Source: DASUAO01 sp046484625 (GTDB lineage Bacteria; Actinomycetota; Acidimicrobiia; IMCC26256; PALSA-555). Taken from it: a stretch of DNA of 34,108 nucleotides. Positions within the stretch are counted from its first letter, which is position 1. Each line of letters opens with the position of its first letter. The position numbers and the translations under genes are program-made. The stretch spans positions 1-34,108 of the forward strand of contig JAWOIO010000146.1 in NCBI GenBank assembly GCA_046484625.1, given 5' to 3'. Shown in pieces: positions 1 through 6,745 of the stretch. The notes under the pieces were generated by a model. It was not told the DNA's origin and made no database searches. It saw only the letters and a list, made by a program, of their open reading frames with translations.

Positions 1-390
1 CGCGTCGACGCCCCACTGCGGGGGGTTCGCGTAGCGCGGGTCGTCGCCCGGATTCCCCACCGCGGCCTGGACCGGCCAGTCCGGCTCCACCGCGAGGACG
101 GTGCCCTCGGTCGCCTCGATCTCGGCGACCTCGTCGCGCTTCTCGAGCTCGGACGACGCGTCGAAGGCGACGGCGTCGGCGACGCCATCACCGTCGTCGA
201 CCATCGCGAAGTACTGCGCCGTGTCGTCGGGACCGACCGACAGGGCGCAGGTACCCACCGGGGCGGCGGCGGGGGCCGGGGCGGGGGCGGGGGCCGGGGG
301 TGGCGTGGCCGGCGCCACCGGCTGGCATGCGGCCGCAGTGAAGGCCCCGAGCGCGACGAACGTCGCGATCGCGAGGTGCCGTCGCCGCAT
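1..390 (-). CDS. Subtilase-type (S8) lipoprotein, N-terminal part, runs off window
   Basis: Only the first 130 codons are present; the frame stays open to base 1. The ATG at 390 is preceded by AGGAG with 5-nt spacing. The product starts with an Arg-rich n-region and a hydrophobic stretch ending in a weak lipobox with Cys22 (small residues but no Leu at -3). A Pro/Ala-rich linker follows (residues about 24-44), then a short acidic domain. The visible part ends in a DDPRYANPPQWGVDA-like stretch, which in subtilases lies just before the catalytic Asp region. The downstream lipoprotein at 688 has the same layout (lipobox, PA linker, small prodomain, then an SDPRRGEQWALD-like stretch), so the two look like paralogues. 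Catalytic residues lie outside the window, so protease activity is inferred. Confidence 0.75.
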   Translation of the reverse strand, partial: MRRRHLAIATFVALGAFTAAACQPVAPATPPPAPAPAPAPAAAPVGTCALSVGPDDTAQYFAMVDDGDGVADAVAFDASSELEKRDEVAEIEATEGTVLAVEPDWPVQAAVGNPGDDPRYANPPQWGVDA

Positions 391-404
391 CGATGCTCCT
401 GTCG

Positions 405-410
405 TCCGTA
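405..410 (-). promoter_or_regulatory. Possible -10 box (TACGGA) for the truncated subtilase gene
   Basis: On the minus strand a TACGGA hexamer lies 14 nt before the ATG at 390, leaving room for a very short leader carrying the AGGAG site. It resembles the TAnnnT boxes used elsewhere in the window but ends in A rather than T. Confidence 0.35.
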
Positions 411-505
411 CGCTCGCGAGGCCAACCGGTCCACCGAGCCGAATCGATCGGTCCTCGAGCGTAGCCAACGGCACGCCGACTCCCCGAGGCAGCGGTCCCG
501 GCGCC

Positions 506-511
506 TATCCT
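506..511 (+). promoter_or_regulatory. -10 box TATCCT of the bL37 gene
   Basis: TATCCT lies 26 nt before the GTG start of the bL37 gene. Transcription would begin near 518 and give a leader of about 20 nt holding GGAGG at 527-531. No clear -35 element is seen. Confidence 0.5.
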
Positions 512-537
512 CGGTGTTCCCCGCACGGAGGCCAGCA

Positions 538-624
538 GTGTCGAAGAAGACCAAGAAGCGCAAGCTCAAGGCCCGCCGCAACAAGGCGAACCACGGCAAG
601 AAGCCCAACGCCGGGCGCCGCTGA
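538..624 (+). CDS. Ribosomal protein bL37-like microprotein (28 aa)
   Basis: This is a 28-codon gene starting with GTG, with GGAGG at 527-531 spaced 6 nt. Eleven of the 28 residues are Lys or Arg in a run of basic clusters, and the C-terminal half is KANHGKKPNAGRR. That matches the basic, ANHGKRPN-containing actinobacterial large-subunit protein bL37 (about 24 aa), a micro-protein recognised in mycobacterial ribosome structures. Identity comes from recalled family sequence, not a search. It has its own -10 box and stands between two subtilase genes without being part of an operon. Pipelines with a minimum ORF length would miss it. Confidence 0.85.
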   Translation: MSKKTKKRKLKARRNKANHGKKPNAGRR

Positions 625-687
625 TCCGTCCGGCCTCAAGGTTCGCGCCCGTCCCGCCGACACTTCCCCAAGGCCTGGCTCCGGACC

Positions 688-2058
688 ATGGAGAACCGTT
701 CGACGATGCGCGCGCCCATTCGCCTCACGGGCTCACTCCTCGCTCTGGCCGCCGTTGCGCTGACGGCGTGCGGCCCGGCTCCCGCCCCGGCACCCCCGCC
801 GGCCCCGGCACCCCCGCCGGCCCCGGCACCCCCGCGGGCCCCGGCGCCGGCCCCCGCCCCGGCACCGGTGGCCACTCCGACCCCGACCTCGTGCACCCCC
901 GCGCAGGCTGCTGCCACTTCGGCGTCCGAGCCGCTGAGCAGCGCCGAGGCCGCATCCGAGGGCACCACCGCCTTCGAGGCGGCCCCCGCCCGCCTCCCCG
1001 ACGGCGACGTCCCCCTCGTCACCGTCGAACGTCGCGGGAGCGGCCTCGCAATCGAGACGACCCCCGTCTCCACGCGCGAGGAGGCCGCGGCCGTCGCGAC
1101 CGACGCCGCGGTCGGTGACGACCTCGTGAGCGTGGTTCCCGACGTGCCGGTCAGCGCGACGGAGTTCTCGACCTCGCGCAGCCGACGGGTCGTGGCCGCG
1201 AGCTCGAGCGACCCCCGCCGCGGCGAGCAGTGGGCGCTCGATCGAGCGGCGTTCGAGTCCGCGTGGTCGCTCACCAACGGGAGCGGAGTCACGGTCGCCG
1301 TGGTGGACACGGGCGTGCAGTCCGACCACACCGACCTCGTCGGACAGGTCCTGCCGGGTCGGCGCTTCTCCGACAACGGGACCGAGTCCGCGATGAACCC
1401 CGCCTTCGATGACAACGGGCATGGGACCCACGTCGCGGGAATCATCTCCGCCGTCGCCAACAACGCGGTCGGGGTCACGGGTGCCGCCCCGGGCGTGCAG
1501 ATCCTGCCCGTGAAGGTGCTCAACAGCAGCGGCAGCGGCTGGGACAGCGACGTCGCTCGCGGCATCAACTGGGCGGTCGCCAACGGTGCGAAGGTGATCA
1601 ACCTCAGCCTGGGGGGTGCCTCCGCCGGCCCGAGCGACACCGCGGTCGAGAACGCGGTCATCAACGGCGTGATGGTGTTCGCCGCCGCCGGCAACGGCGG
1701 TGCCGGCGGGGGCCCCGAACACCCCGCGGCGGCCGCGAGCGCGATCGCGGTGGCGTCCGTCGACCAGAGCCTCGCTCGCAGCTCGTTCTCGACGACGGGT
1801 GCCTACGTCGACCTCGCGGCACCCGGCGGATCGATCTTGTCGACCTATGCGGGCTCGACCTACGCGACGCTCTCGGGTACGTCGATGGCGACCCCGTACG
1901 CGGCGGCGACCGGGGCGCTCGTACGGGCGCGGCACCCGTCGTGGACGGTTGCCCAGGCGCGCGAGCGACTCCTCACGACTGCGGACGATCTCGGCGCCTC
2001 AGGACGCGACAACGAGTACGGCTGCGGGCTCATCGACCCGGTCGCGGCGGCTGGCTGA
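688..2058 (+). CDS. S8 subtilisin-like serine protease, lipoprotein
   Basis: Secreted, membrane-anchored protease of 456 aa if ATG 688 is used; ATG 706 gives a more usual signal peptide and is an equal candidate. Lipobox LTAC has Cys28. Residues 29-62 are a Pro/Ala linker encoded partly by an 18-bp tandem repeat. Residues about 63-165 look like a prodomain. The catalytic triad is complete: Asp207 in AVVDTGV, His245 in GHGTHVAG, Ser399 in SGTSMATP. The oxyanion Asn336 lies in AAAGNGG. The domain ends near the C-terminus with no extra modules. It probably cleaves proteins at the outer face of the membrane; substrate unknown. The 3' end overlaps the convergent fetB-like gene by 29 bp. Confidence 0.93.
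   Translation: MENRSTMRAPIRLTGSLLALAAVALTACGPAPAPAPPPAPAPPPAPAPPRAPAPAPAPAPVATPTPTSCTPAQAAATSASEPLSSAEAASEGTTAFEAAPARLPDGDVPLVTVERRGSGLAIETTPVSTREEAAAVATDAAVGDDLVSVVPDVPVSATEFSTSRSRRVVAASSSDPRRGEQWALDRAAFESAWSLTNGSGVTVAVVDTGVQSDHTDLVGQVLPGRRFSDNGTESAMNPAFDDNGHGTHVAGIISAVANNAVGVTGAAPGVQILPVKVLNSSGSGWDSDVARGINWAVANGAKVINLSLGGASAGPSDTAVENAVINGVMVFAAAGNGGAGGGPEHPAAAASAIAVASVDQSLARSSFSTTGAYVDLAAPGGSILSTYAGSTYATLSGTSMATPYAAATGALVRARHPSWTVAQARERLLTTADDLGASGRDNEYGCGLIDPVAAAG
787..840 (+). repeat. Three 18-bp tandem repeats encoding the Pro/Ala linker
   Basis: Units start at 787, 805 and 823. The first two are identical and the third differs only in its last few bases. Each unit encodes six residues of the APAPPP type. 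An in-frame unit allows the linker between lipid anchor and protease to change length by slippage. Confidence 0.85.
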
Positions 2059-2833
2059 GACCTTCGGGGGCACCGAGTCGCCGGAGCCGGTGGTCGGGAG
2101 TGAAGAGCCGACGCCGGATCCCCAGCGCCATCACCGTCGTCGTGGTCGCGACGGAGCCGAGGATCAGGAACATCACCGACGCCTGCACCCGAACTGCGTC
2201 GATCGGGTCGACCCCGGCCAGGATCAGGCCCGTCATCGCGCCCGGCAGCGCGATCAGCCCGACGGCCTTGGTCGTCTCGATCTGCGGGATGAGCGCGGTC
2301 CGCAGGGCCGATCGGACGTAGGGATGCGCCGCCACCGCGGACGGCTGCCCGAGCGCGAGCCGAGCCTCGACCTCGTCGCGCTTGTCCGACAGCTCGTCGA
2401 CCAGACGCCGCGACACGAGCACAGTCGTCGCGAGGGAGTTCCCGATCATGAGCCCCGCGAGTGGGATCAACGTGCGGATGCGCAGCTCGAACACGCCGAG
2501 CCCGAAGAGCACCCCGAGCGTCAGGACCGCAGACGTCGAGAACGCGACGAGTGAGAGCTCGAAGATCGCGGGAACGCCGGGAGCGCGACGCCGCACCGTG
2601 AACGCGGCGATGACCAGCATCACCACCACCCACGCCCAGCCCCACCAGGTCGAGACCCCGGGATCGAGCAGCACCTCGAGCAGTAGCCCGATCGCGAGCA
2701 GCTGGACCAACGCGCGCAGCGCGGACCAGAGCAGGCTGGCCTCGAGCCCGAGCCGACGCCACAGCGACAGGCCCACAGCGACACCCACCAGGAGCGCCGA
2801 GACCCCGAGGCCGGTCCAGCCGATGTCGCTCAC
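2030..2833 (-). CDS. fetB: FetB-like ABC transporter permease (UPF0014 family)
   Basis: This 267-aa polytopic membrane protein has about seven hydrophobic segments and the family features RTLIPLAGLMIGNS and ALRTALIPQIETTKAVGLIALPGAMTG in its C-terminal half. The E. coli family member FetB pairs with the ATPase FetA and has been linked to iron export. The GTG start at 2833 overlaps the TGA of the upstream ATPase by 4 bp (GTGA), implying translational coupling. It is the last gene of a minus-strand operon. Its 3' end overlaps the convergent subtilase gene by 29 bp. Iron as substrate is inferred from family membership only. Confidence 0.9.
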   Translation of the reverse strand: MSDIGWTGLGVSALLVGVAVGLSLWRRLGLEASLLWSALRALVQLLAIGLLLEVLLDPGVSTWWGWAWVVVMLVIAAFTVRRRAPGVPAIFELSLVAFSTSAVLTLGVLFGLGVFELRIRTLIPLAGLMIGNSLATTVLVSRRLVDELSDKRDEVEARLALGQPSAVAAHPYVRSALRTALIPQIETTKAVGLIALPGAMTGLILAGVDPIDAVRVQASVMFLILGSVATTTTVMALGIRRRLFTPDHRLRRLGAPEGLSQPPRPGR

Positions 2834-3612
2834 GACGCGTGCTCGCCCTCGAGGAAGCGCCGCGCGTCCGCAGGCGCCTCGGCGTCGAGGCCTTCCGGCG
2901 TGCCGCAGTGCGCGACGCGCCCGGCGATCAGCACCACGACGTGATCGGCCAGGCGACGCATCTGCGCGAGGTCGTGGGTGACCCAGAGGATCGGGACCCC
3001 GTCGCCGGCAAGCCGAGTTGCCAACGTTTCCAACCCCCGGCGCGCCGCGGGGTCGACCGACGACGTCACCTCGTCCATCAAGACGGTCTCGGGCTCGGTC
3101 GCGAGCGTCCGGGCCAGACAGACGCGCTGGGCTTCGCCGCCCGACAGCTCGTGCGCGTCGCGCCCGAGGAAGGAGGCGTCGAGTCCGACCCGGGCCAGCA
3201 CCTCGTGCGCGCGCTCGCCGGTCAGGCTCGGCTCGGCCACCCTGAGGTTGTCGAGGACCGTGCCGGGGAACGGAGTCGGGCGTTGGAACACCATTCCGAC
3301 CCGACGTCGGAGCACGAGGGGGTCGAGCGTCGCGACATCGGCGCCGTGATGGCAGACGCGCCCCTTCTCCGGCACCTCGAGGCGGTTGCAGAGACGGAGC
3401 AGTGTCGACTTGCCCGACCCGGAAGGTCCCACCATGACCGTGACGCCGCTCGCCGGGATCTGCCCCGACGCGTCGTCGATTCGCGGTCGCGGCGATCCGG
3501 CAACCGTGACGCGCTCGAACGCGAAGAGCGGGTCGGACGATCGTTCAGCCTGCGTCGCTCGATCCCGTCATCCGGGCGCACCCGCCGCGTGGCTCGACCG
3601 CGCAGTGCTCAT
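2830..3612 (-). CDS. fetA: FetA-like ABC transporter ATPase; frame interrupted by TGA at 3568-3570
   Basis: ATP-binding partner of the FetB-like permease. Clear motifs are Walker A GPSGSGKST (bases near 3427-3400), Q-loop VFQRP, signature LSGGEAQR, Walker B VLMDEVTSSVD and H-loop WVTHD. ATG 3612 overlaps the stop of the upstream SDR gene by 4 bp (ATGA), the natural coupled start. After 14 codons the same frame meets TGA at 3568-3570. The frame then continues with a good ABC N-terminus (PLFAFERVTV, aromatic A-loop region) up to Walker A. From that TGA to ATG 3435 there is no ATG, GTG, TTG or CTG in frame. A start at 3435 would put Walker A at residue 3 and remove the first beta strands. So this is a nonsense mutation, a sequence error, or an unusual start. 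Downstream of 3567 the coding frame is intact. Confidence 0.85.
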
Positions 3613-4547
3613 CGTGCGCTCCCCTCTCCGCGGTCATGCGCCGCGCCGATCGCGGCCCACCCGACGCCGGCGTCGGGAACCGCTGGGCCCCAGCCTGTCA
3701 CCTCACGAAACCTGCCGTTGGACACGCGCTGCGATGCGTAGAGCGCCTTGGCCCCCGCCCCTCCGATCGCCCGGAGCAGCCACCACGGCGCGATCCGCAG
3801 TCGGGGGAGGTCGAAGGCCGCCGAGAACGCGTCGACGTACTCGCGCCGAGTGACCGGCTCGTCGTCGACGACGTTGTACAGGCCCGGAGGCGCCGTGAGC
3901 GCAGCCACCGCTGCGGAAGCCGCGTCGTCGACGTGGATCGATGACATGTACGAGGTTCCGCGGCCTGCGATCGGGTACGCGCGCAGCTTCGCGGTCCGCA
4001 ACGCCTCGTCGATGGCGCGGTTCCCGGGTCCGTAGAACAGCCCGAATCGCAGCACCACGCCCTCGCCGCCCTCCTCGGTGAAGGCCCCGACGAGTCGTTC
4101 GCCCTCGAGCGTGGGGCGCAGCGGCTTCACCGACTCGTCCGGTTCGACGCTCTCGTCGATCCACTCGTCGCCACGATCTGGATACGTGAACGTGATCGAC
4201 TCCTTGACGACCCGCCCGATCCCGTGTTGGCGCGCGCCGGCCAACAAGTGCCGAGTCGTCTCGGTCCGGAGCCGGTTGTGCGTCTTCCATGCCCATGGGA
4301 GACCGACCTTCGACAGCGGCGGAACATTGGTCGCGAAGTGAACGATGGCATCGCATCCAGCGACCCCGGAGACGACCGATTCCTCGTCGAACAGGTCGAC
4401 GCGCACCGGCTCCGCGCCCACGACCCGCAGCTCCTCGGCCCTGGCGTCGGTGCGCGCGACGCCACGCACCTCGTGGCCGGCGGCGCGCAGGGCACGCACC
4501 AGTGGGCGCCCGACCGCGCCGGTCGCGCCGGTGACGAAGCACCTCAT
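3609..4547 (-). CDS. NAD(P)-dependent epimerase/dehydratase (extended SDR)
   Basis: A 312-aa Rossmann-fold protein. The nucleotide-binding VTGATGAVG glycine motif is at residues 5-13 and an acidic strand-end follows (VRVDLFDE). The middle carries ESITFTYPDRG, VLRFGLFYGPGN and IHVDDAASAAVAAL, all typical of NAD-dependent epimerases. The usual YxxxK catalytic pair is not evident: where it is expected the sequence reads PTLEGERLVGAF, so catalysis may be altered or the protein may act as a sensor. It starts 4 nt after the thioesterase stop and its own stop overlaps the ATPase start, so it is the second gene of the four-gene operon. Substrate unknown. Confidence 0.88.
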   Translation of the reverse strand: MRCFVTGATGAVGRPLVRALRAAGHEVRGVARTDARAEELRVVGAEPVRVDLFDEESVVSGVAGCDAIVHFATNVPPLSKVGLPWAWKTHNRLRTETTRHLLAGARQHGIGRVVKESITFTYPDRGDEWIDESVEPDESVKPLRPTLEGERLVGAFTEEGGEGVVLRFGLFYGPGNRAIDEALRTAKLRAYPIAGRGTSYMSSIHVDDAASAAVAALTAPPGLYNVVDDEPVTRREYVDAFSAAFDLPRLRIAPWWLLRAIGGAGAKALYASQRVSNGRFREVTGWGPAVPDAGVGWAAIGAAHDRGEGSAR

Positions 4548-4551
4548 GCCG

Positions 4552-5358
4552 TCACTCCTTCGGTAGCTGGTCGACGAGCAACGACTGCGACACTCGTCCG
4601 ATCGGTCCCCGCTCGTCGTGCAGCGTGCTCAGGGCGAGCCCAACCCCGATGGGGTCGGCGCGCGTCTCGGCCTCCACGGCGACCCACTCGCCGGTCGGGT
4701 GGCGATGCAGCTGCACAGTGAGATCGGGGTTGATGAAGAGGTACTCACCGCGTGGGAGCACCGAGCTGACGCCATTGCCGAAGTCGGCGGCTGCGGCGAC
4801 CCGCTGGAGCGATGACGGCTCCTCGTCCGCGACGATCGGCACCCGGAGCCGGAACCACACTGTCGCGGGTCCCGTCTCGGTCCAGCTGCCCGCAGCCTGG
4901 CGAACCTCCATCGCGAGCCAGAAGCCGAACCCGAACGCTCGGGTCGGCTGGATGTCGAACGGGGCCGACGCTCCGGGCGCGACGATCTCCGGCGTCGGCT
5001 CGGGGAGCGAGGGGAGACCGATCGTGTCGTCGGCGCGCAGACGCAACGCCGAGGCACGGGCGACCTCGACGCCGTCGGCGAGCAGCGCGGCATCGAGCCA
5101 CTGCACCTTGCGGCCGGGTCGAACCGTGCGGGTGACGACCTCGAGCGGGGTGAGCGGCACGGGCCGCAGCAGGTCGACGGACAGCCGGGCCACGAAGCCC
5201 GCCGGACCGGGGTCGTGGCGCTCGAGCTGGCGGGCAAGGAGCGCGGCGGGCGCTCCGCCATGCATCGCATCGGACGACCACGGACCGCTCGCCAGCGCCG
5301 TCGGGACGAAGCGATCCCCGTCGATGGAGAACACGTGATCCGGCGGAGCGTCCGTCAC
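4552..5358 (-). CDS. TesB-like acyl-CoA thioesterase (double hotdog)
   Basis: A 268-aa protein with the two-hotdog layout of acyl-CoA thioesterase II-like proteins. The N-terminal half contains DAMHGGAPAALLAR and LSVDLLRPVPLTPLEV; the C-terminal half contains FINPDLTVQLHRHPTGEWVAVEAETR and a DERGPIGRVSQSLLV ending. The probable role is hydrolysis of acyl-CoA in the cytoplasm. GTG 5358 is chosen because it begins the conserved region, and a minus-strand -10 box (TACGCT) ends 6 nt before it, which suggests a leaderless transcript. It heads the thioesterase-SDR-fetA-fetB operon. Why an acyl-CoA enzyme travels with an exporter is not clear. Confidence 0.85.
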   Translation of the reverse strand: MTDAPPDHVFSIDGDRFVPTALASGPWSSDAMHGGAPAALLARQLERHDPGPAGFVARLSVDLLRPVPLTPLEVVTRTVRPGRKVQWLDAALLADGVEVARASALRLRADDTIGLPSLPEPTPEIVAPGASAPFDIQPTRAFGFGFWLAMEVRQAAGSWTETGPATVWFRLRVPIVADEEPSSLQRVAAAADFGNGVSSVLPRGEYLFINPDLTVQLHRHPTGEWVAVEAETRADPIGVGLALSTLHDERGPIGRVSQSLLVDQLPKE

Positions 5359-5364
5359 GACCGG

Positions 5365-5370
5365 AGCGTA
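5365..5370 (-). promoter_or_regulatory. -10 box TACGCT of the thioesterase operon
   Basis: Minus-strand TACGCT ends 6 nt before GTG 5358. Its TA is shared, base for base, with the plus-strand box TAGGCT at 5369-5374, so the two -10 elements overlap by two bases. Confidence 0.55.
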
Positions 5371-5374
5371 GGCT
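5369..5374 (+). promoter_or_regulatory. -10 box TAGGCT of the SnoaL-like gene
   Basis: TAGGCT ends 8 nt before ATG 5383. No Shine-Dalgarno sequence fits between, so the mRNA is probably leaderless. Confidence 0.6.
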
Positions 5375-5382
5375 GCGCGGCC

Positions 5383-5850
5383 ATGGCGACGTTCCCCCGA
5401 GCCGAGGTCGAGGCCGAGTTCCACAAGTACGTCGAGCGCGGCAAGGCGAACGACTGGAGCGCCTGGGCCGATCAGTTCACCGTCGATGCCGAGTACATCG
5501 AGCACGAGATGGGGGTGTTCCACGGCCGCGAGGCGATCCGCGCGTGGATCACCGAGACGATGGCATCGGTCTCCGGGATGAGCTTCCCGGTCGACTGGTA
5601 CCTGATCGAGGACGACCGGGTGGTCATGTACTGCTGGAACGTCTTCGAGCCGCTCCCCGGGATGACGGGCGAGTACAAGTTCGCGGTCGTCGTGATCCTT
5701 CGCTACGCGGGCAACGGGATGTGGTCGCTCGAGGAGGACGTCTACAACGCCAAGGAGTCGGAACAGGTCCTGGGCCGGTTCCTCGAGGACGCGGTTGCCG
5801 CGGGCCACGGCCCACCGAGTGGTCCGACGGGAGACGCGTCGTCACCCTGA
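5383..5850 (+). CDS. SnoaL-like / NTF2-like domain protein
   Basis: A 155-aa cytoplasmic protein with a single cone-shaped alpha+beta barrel (SnoaL-like). The N-terminal helix is FHKYVERGKANDWSAWADQF, followed by VDAEYIEHEMGVFHGREAIRAWI, the usual family opening, and beta strands WYLIEDDRVVMYCWN and KFAVVVILRYAGNGMW. Such proteins bind or isomerise small hydrophobic molecules or are non-catalytic; the substrate cannot be told. It is divergent from the thioesterase operon with only 24 bp between starts, so the two share a promoter region. The last 20 residues are low complexity. Confidence 0.85.
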   Translation: MATFPRAEVEAEFHKYVERGKANDWSAWADQFTVDAEYIEHEMGVFHGREAIRAWITETMASVSGMSFPVDWYLIEDDRVVMYCWNVFEPLPGMTGEYKFAVVVILRYAGNGMWSLEEDVYNAKESEQVLGRFLEDAVAAGHGPPSGPTGDASSP

Positions 5851-5859
5851 CCCCTCAAG

Positions 5860-5907
5860 ATCTCCGGGTACATCTCCGGGCACACCTCCGGGCACATCTC
5901 CGGGAAC
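5860..5907 (+). repeat. Four 12-bp direct repeats (core CTCCGGG) before the SIMPL gene
   Basis: Units begin at 5860, 5872, 5884 and 5896, each close to ATCTCCGGGCAC with one or two changes per copy. The array starts 10 bp after the SnoaL-like stop and ends 56 bp before the SIMPL start. The exact 12-bp period is about one helical turn plus 1.5 bp. It may be an operator array, a leader structure, or a slippage product. Confidence 0.8.
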
Positions 5908-5963
5908 CAGACGGCACCGGCAAGCGTCTGACCTCGTCGAGCCCGACAACCCCGGAGGCAACC

Positions 5964-6719
5964 ATGTCCCCAGTACGACCACCCGCACGGGTCGCTCGCA
6001 CCGCTCGTCGACTGCTCCTCGTCGGCGCACTCATCGTCGCGGTCGGCGTCGCGTGGCCGCTCGGCGCCACCACCGCGAGCGCGCAGAGCGAGGACCCCCA
6101 GTCAACCCCCCGAACGATCGACGTCGTCGGGACCGGGGTCGTGCGGGGAACGCCCGACGTCCTCGAGCTCCTGTTGGGCATCGAGGTCCGCGCCAAGGGC
6201 GCCTCCGACGCGCTCGCCCGGAACAGCGAGCTCCTCCGGCAGGTGCTCGATGTGCTGCGCGACGCCGGCGTCACCGACGACGACATCCAGACGGCGGCGC
6301 TGTCGATCTGGCCGATGACGAACGACGACGGCACCGAGGTGATCGGGTACTCGGTCTCGAACACGGTCCAGGTCACCCTGCGCGACCTCGACCGCGCGGG
6401 CGCGGTCATCGACGAGGCCGCGAACGTGGCGAACGACGAGATCGTGGTTCGAGGCCTCTCGTTCTCCTTCGACGACAACAGCCGGCTCGTCGCGAAGGCT
6501 CGCGCCGAGGCGGTCCGTCAGGCGCGTGCCCAGGCCGAGCAGCTCGCCGACGCCGCCGATGTCGCGATCGGGCGGCTGTTGTCCATGGACGAGACCTCCG
6601 CACCAGCCGGACCGATCCTGCGGGCGGGGGACTCCGACGTCGCTGAGGCCTCGGCCCCCATCGAGCCCGGCACCGAGCGCCTCTCCGTCGAGGTCCGACT
6701 CCGGTTCGAGATCGTGTAG
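5964..6719 (+). CDS. SIMPL-domain (DUF541) secreted protein
   Basis: A 251-aa exported protein. ATG 5964 has a strong GGAGG at 5954-5958 with 5-nt spacing. A signal peptide covers residues 1-40 (Arg-rich n-region, hydrophobic core, ASA before Gln41). The mature part opens with RTIDVVGTGVVRGTPDVLEL and has IQTAALSIWPM, GYSVSNTVQVTLRDL and a C-terminal LSVEVRLRFEIV strand, all diagnostic of SIMPL (DUF541). Family members form ring-like oligomers in the envelope and are linked to stress resistance; the molecular function is unknown. An upstream array of 12-bp repeats lies in the probable leader or promoter. Confidence 0.92.
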   Translation: MSPVRPPARVARTARRLLLVGALIVAVGVAWPLGATTASAQSEDPQSTPRTIDVVGTGVVRGTPDVLELLLGIEVRAKGASDALARNSELLRQVLDVLRDAGVTDDDIQTAALSIWPMTNDDGTEVIGYSVSNTVQVTLRDLDRAGAVIDEAANVANDEIVVRGLSFSFDDNSRLVAKARAEAVRQARAQAEQLADAADVAIGRLLSMDETSAPAGPILRAGDSDVAEASAPIEPGTERLSVEVRLRFEIV

Positions 6720-6732
6720 CGAGTGATCCCGC

Positions 6733-6738
6733 TACGGT
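6733..6738 (+). promoter_or_regulatory. -10 box TACGGT of the enoyl-CoA hydratase gene
   Basis: TACGGT ends 7 nt before ATG 6746, with no Shine-Dalgarno site; leaderless start likely. Confidence 0.55.
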
Positions 6739-6745
6739 TCGTCGG

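Noticed and set aside
787..840. Repeats as a mobile-element or regulatory signature
   Set aside because: They are in frame and encode the Pro/Ala linker, so a simple coding repeat explains them.
733..1935. 400-codon minus-strand frame over the subtilase gene
   Set aside because: Arg/Gly-rich shadow frame. The plus strand has the full catalytic triad.
3568..3570. Second selenocysteine codon, in the FetA-like gene
   Set aside because: It lies in an unconserved N-terminal extension with no redox motif, and I found no good SECIS hairpin at the right distance. Mutation or sequence error is simpler.
5860..5907. CRISPR-like array
   Set aside because: The units are 12 bp head to tail with no spacers, and no cas genes are near.
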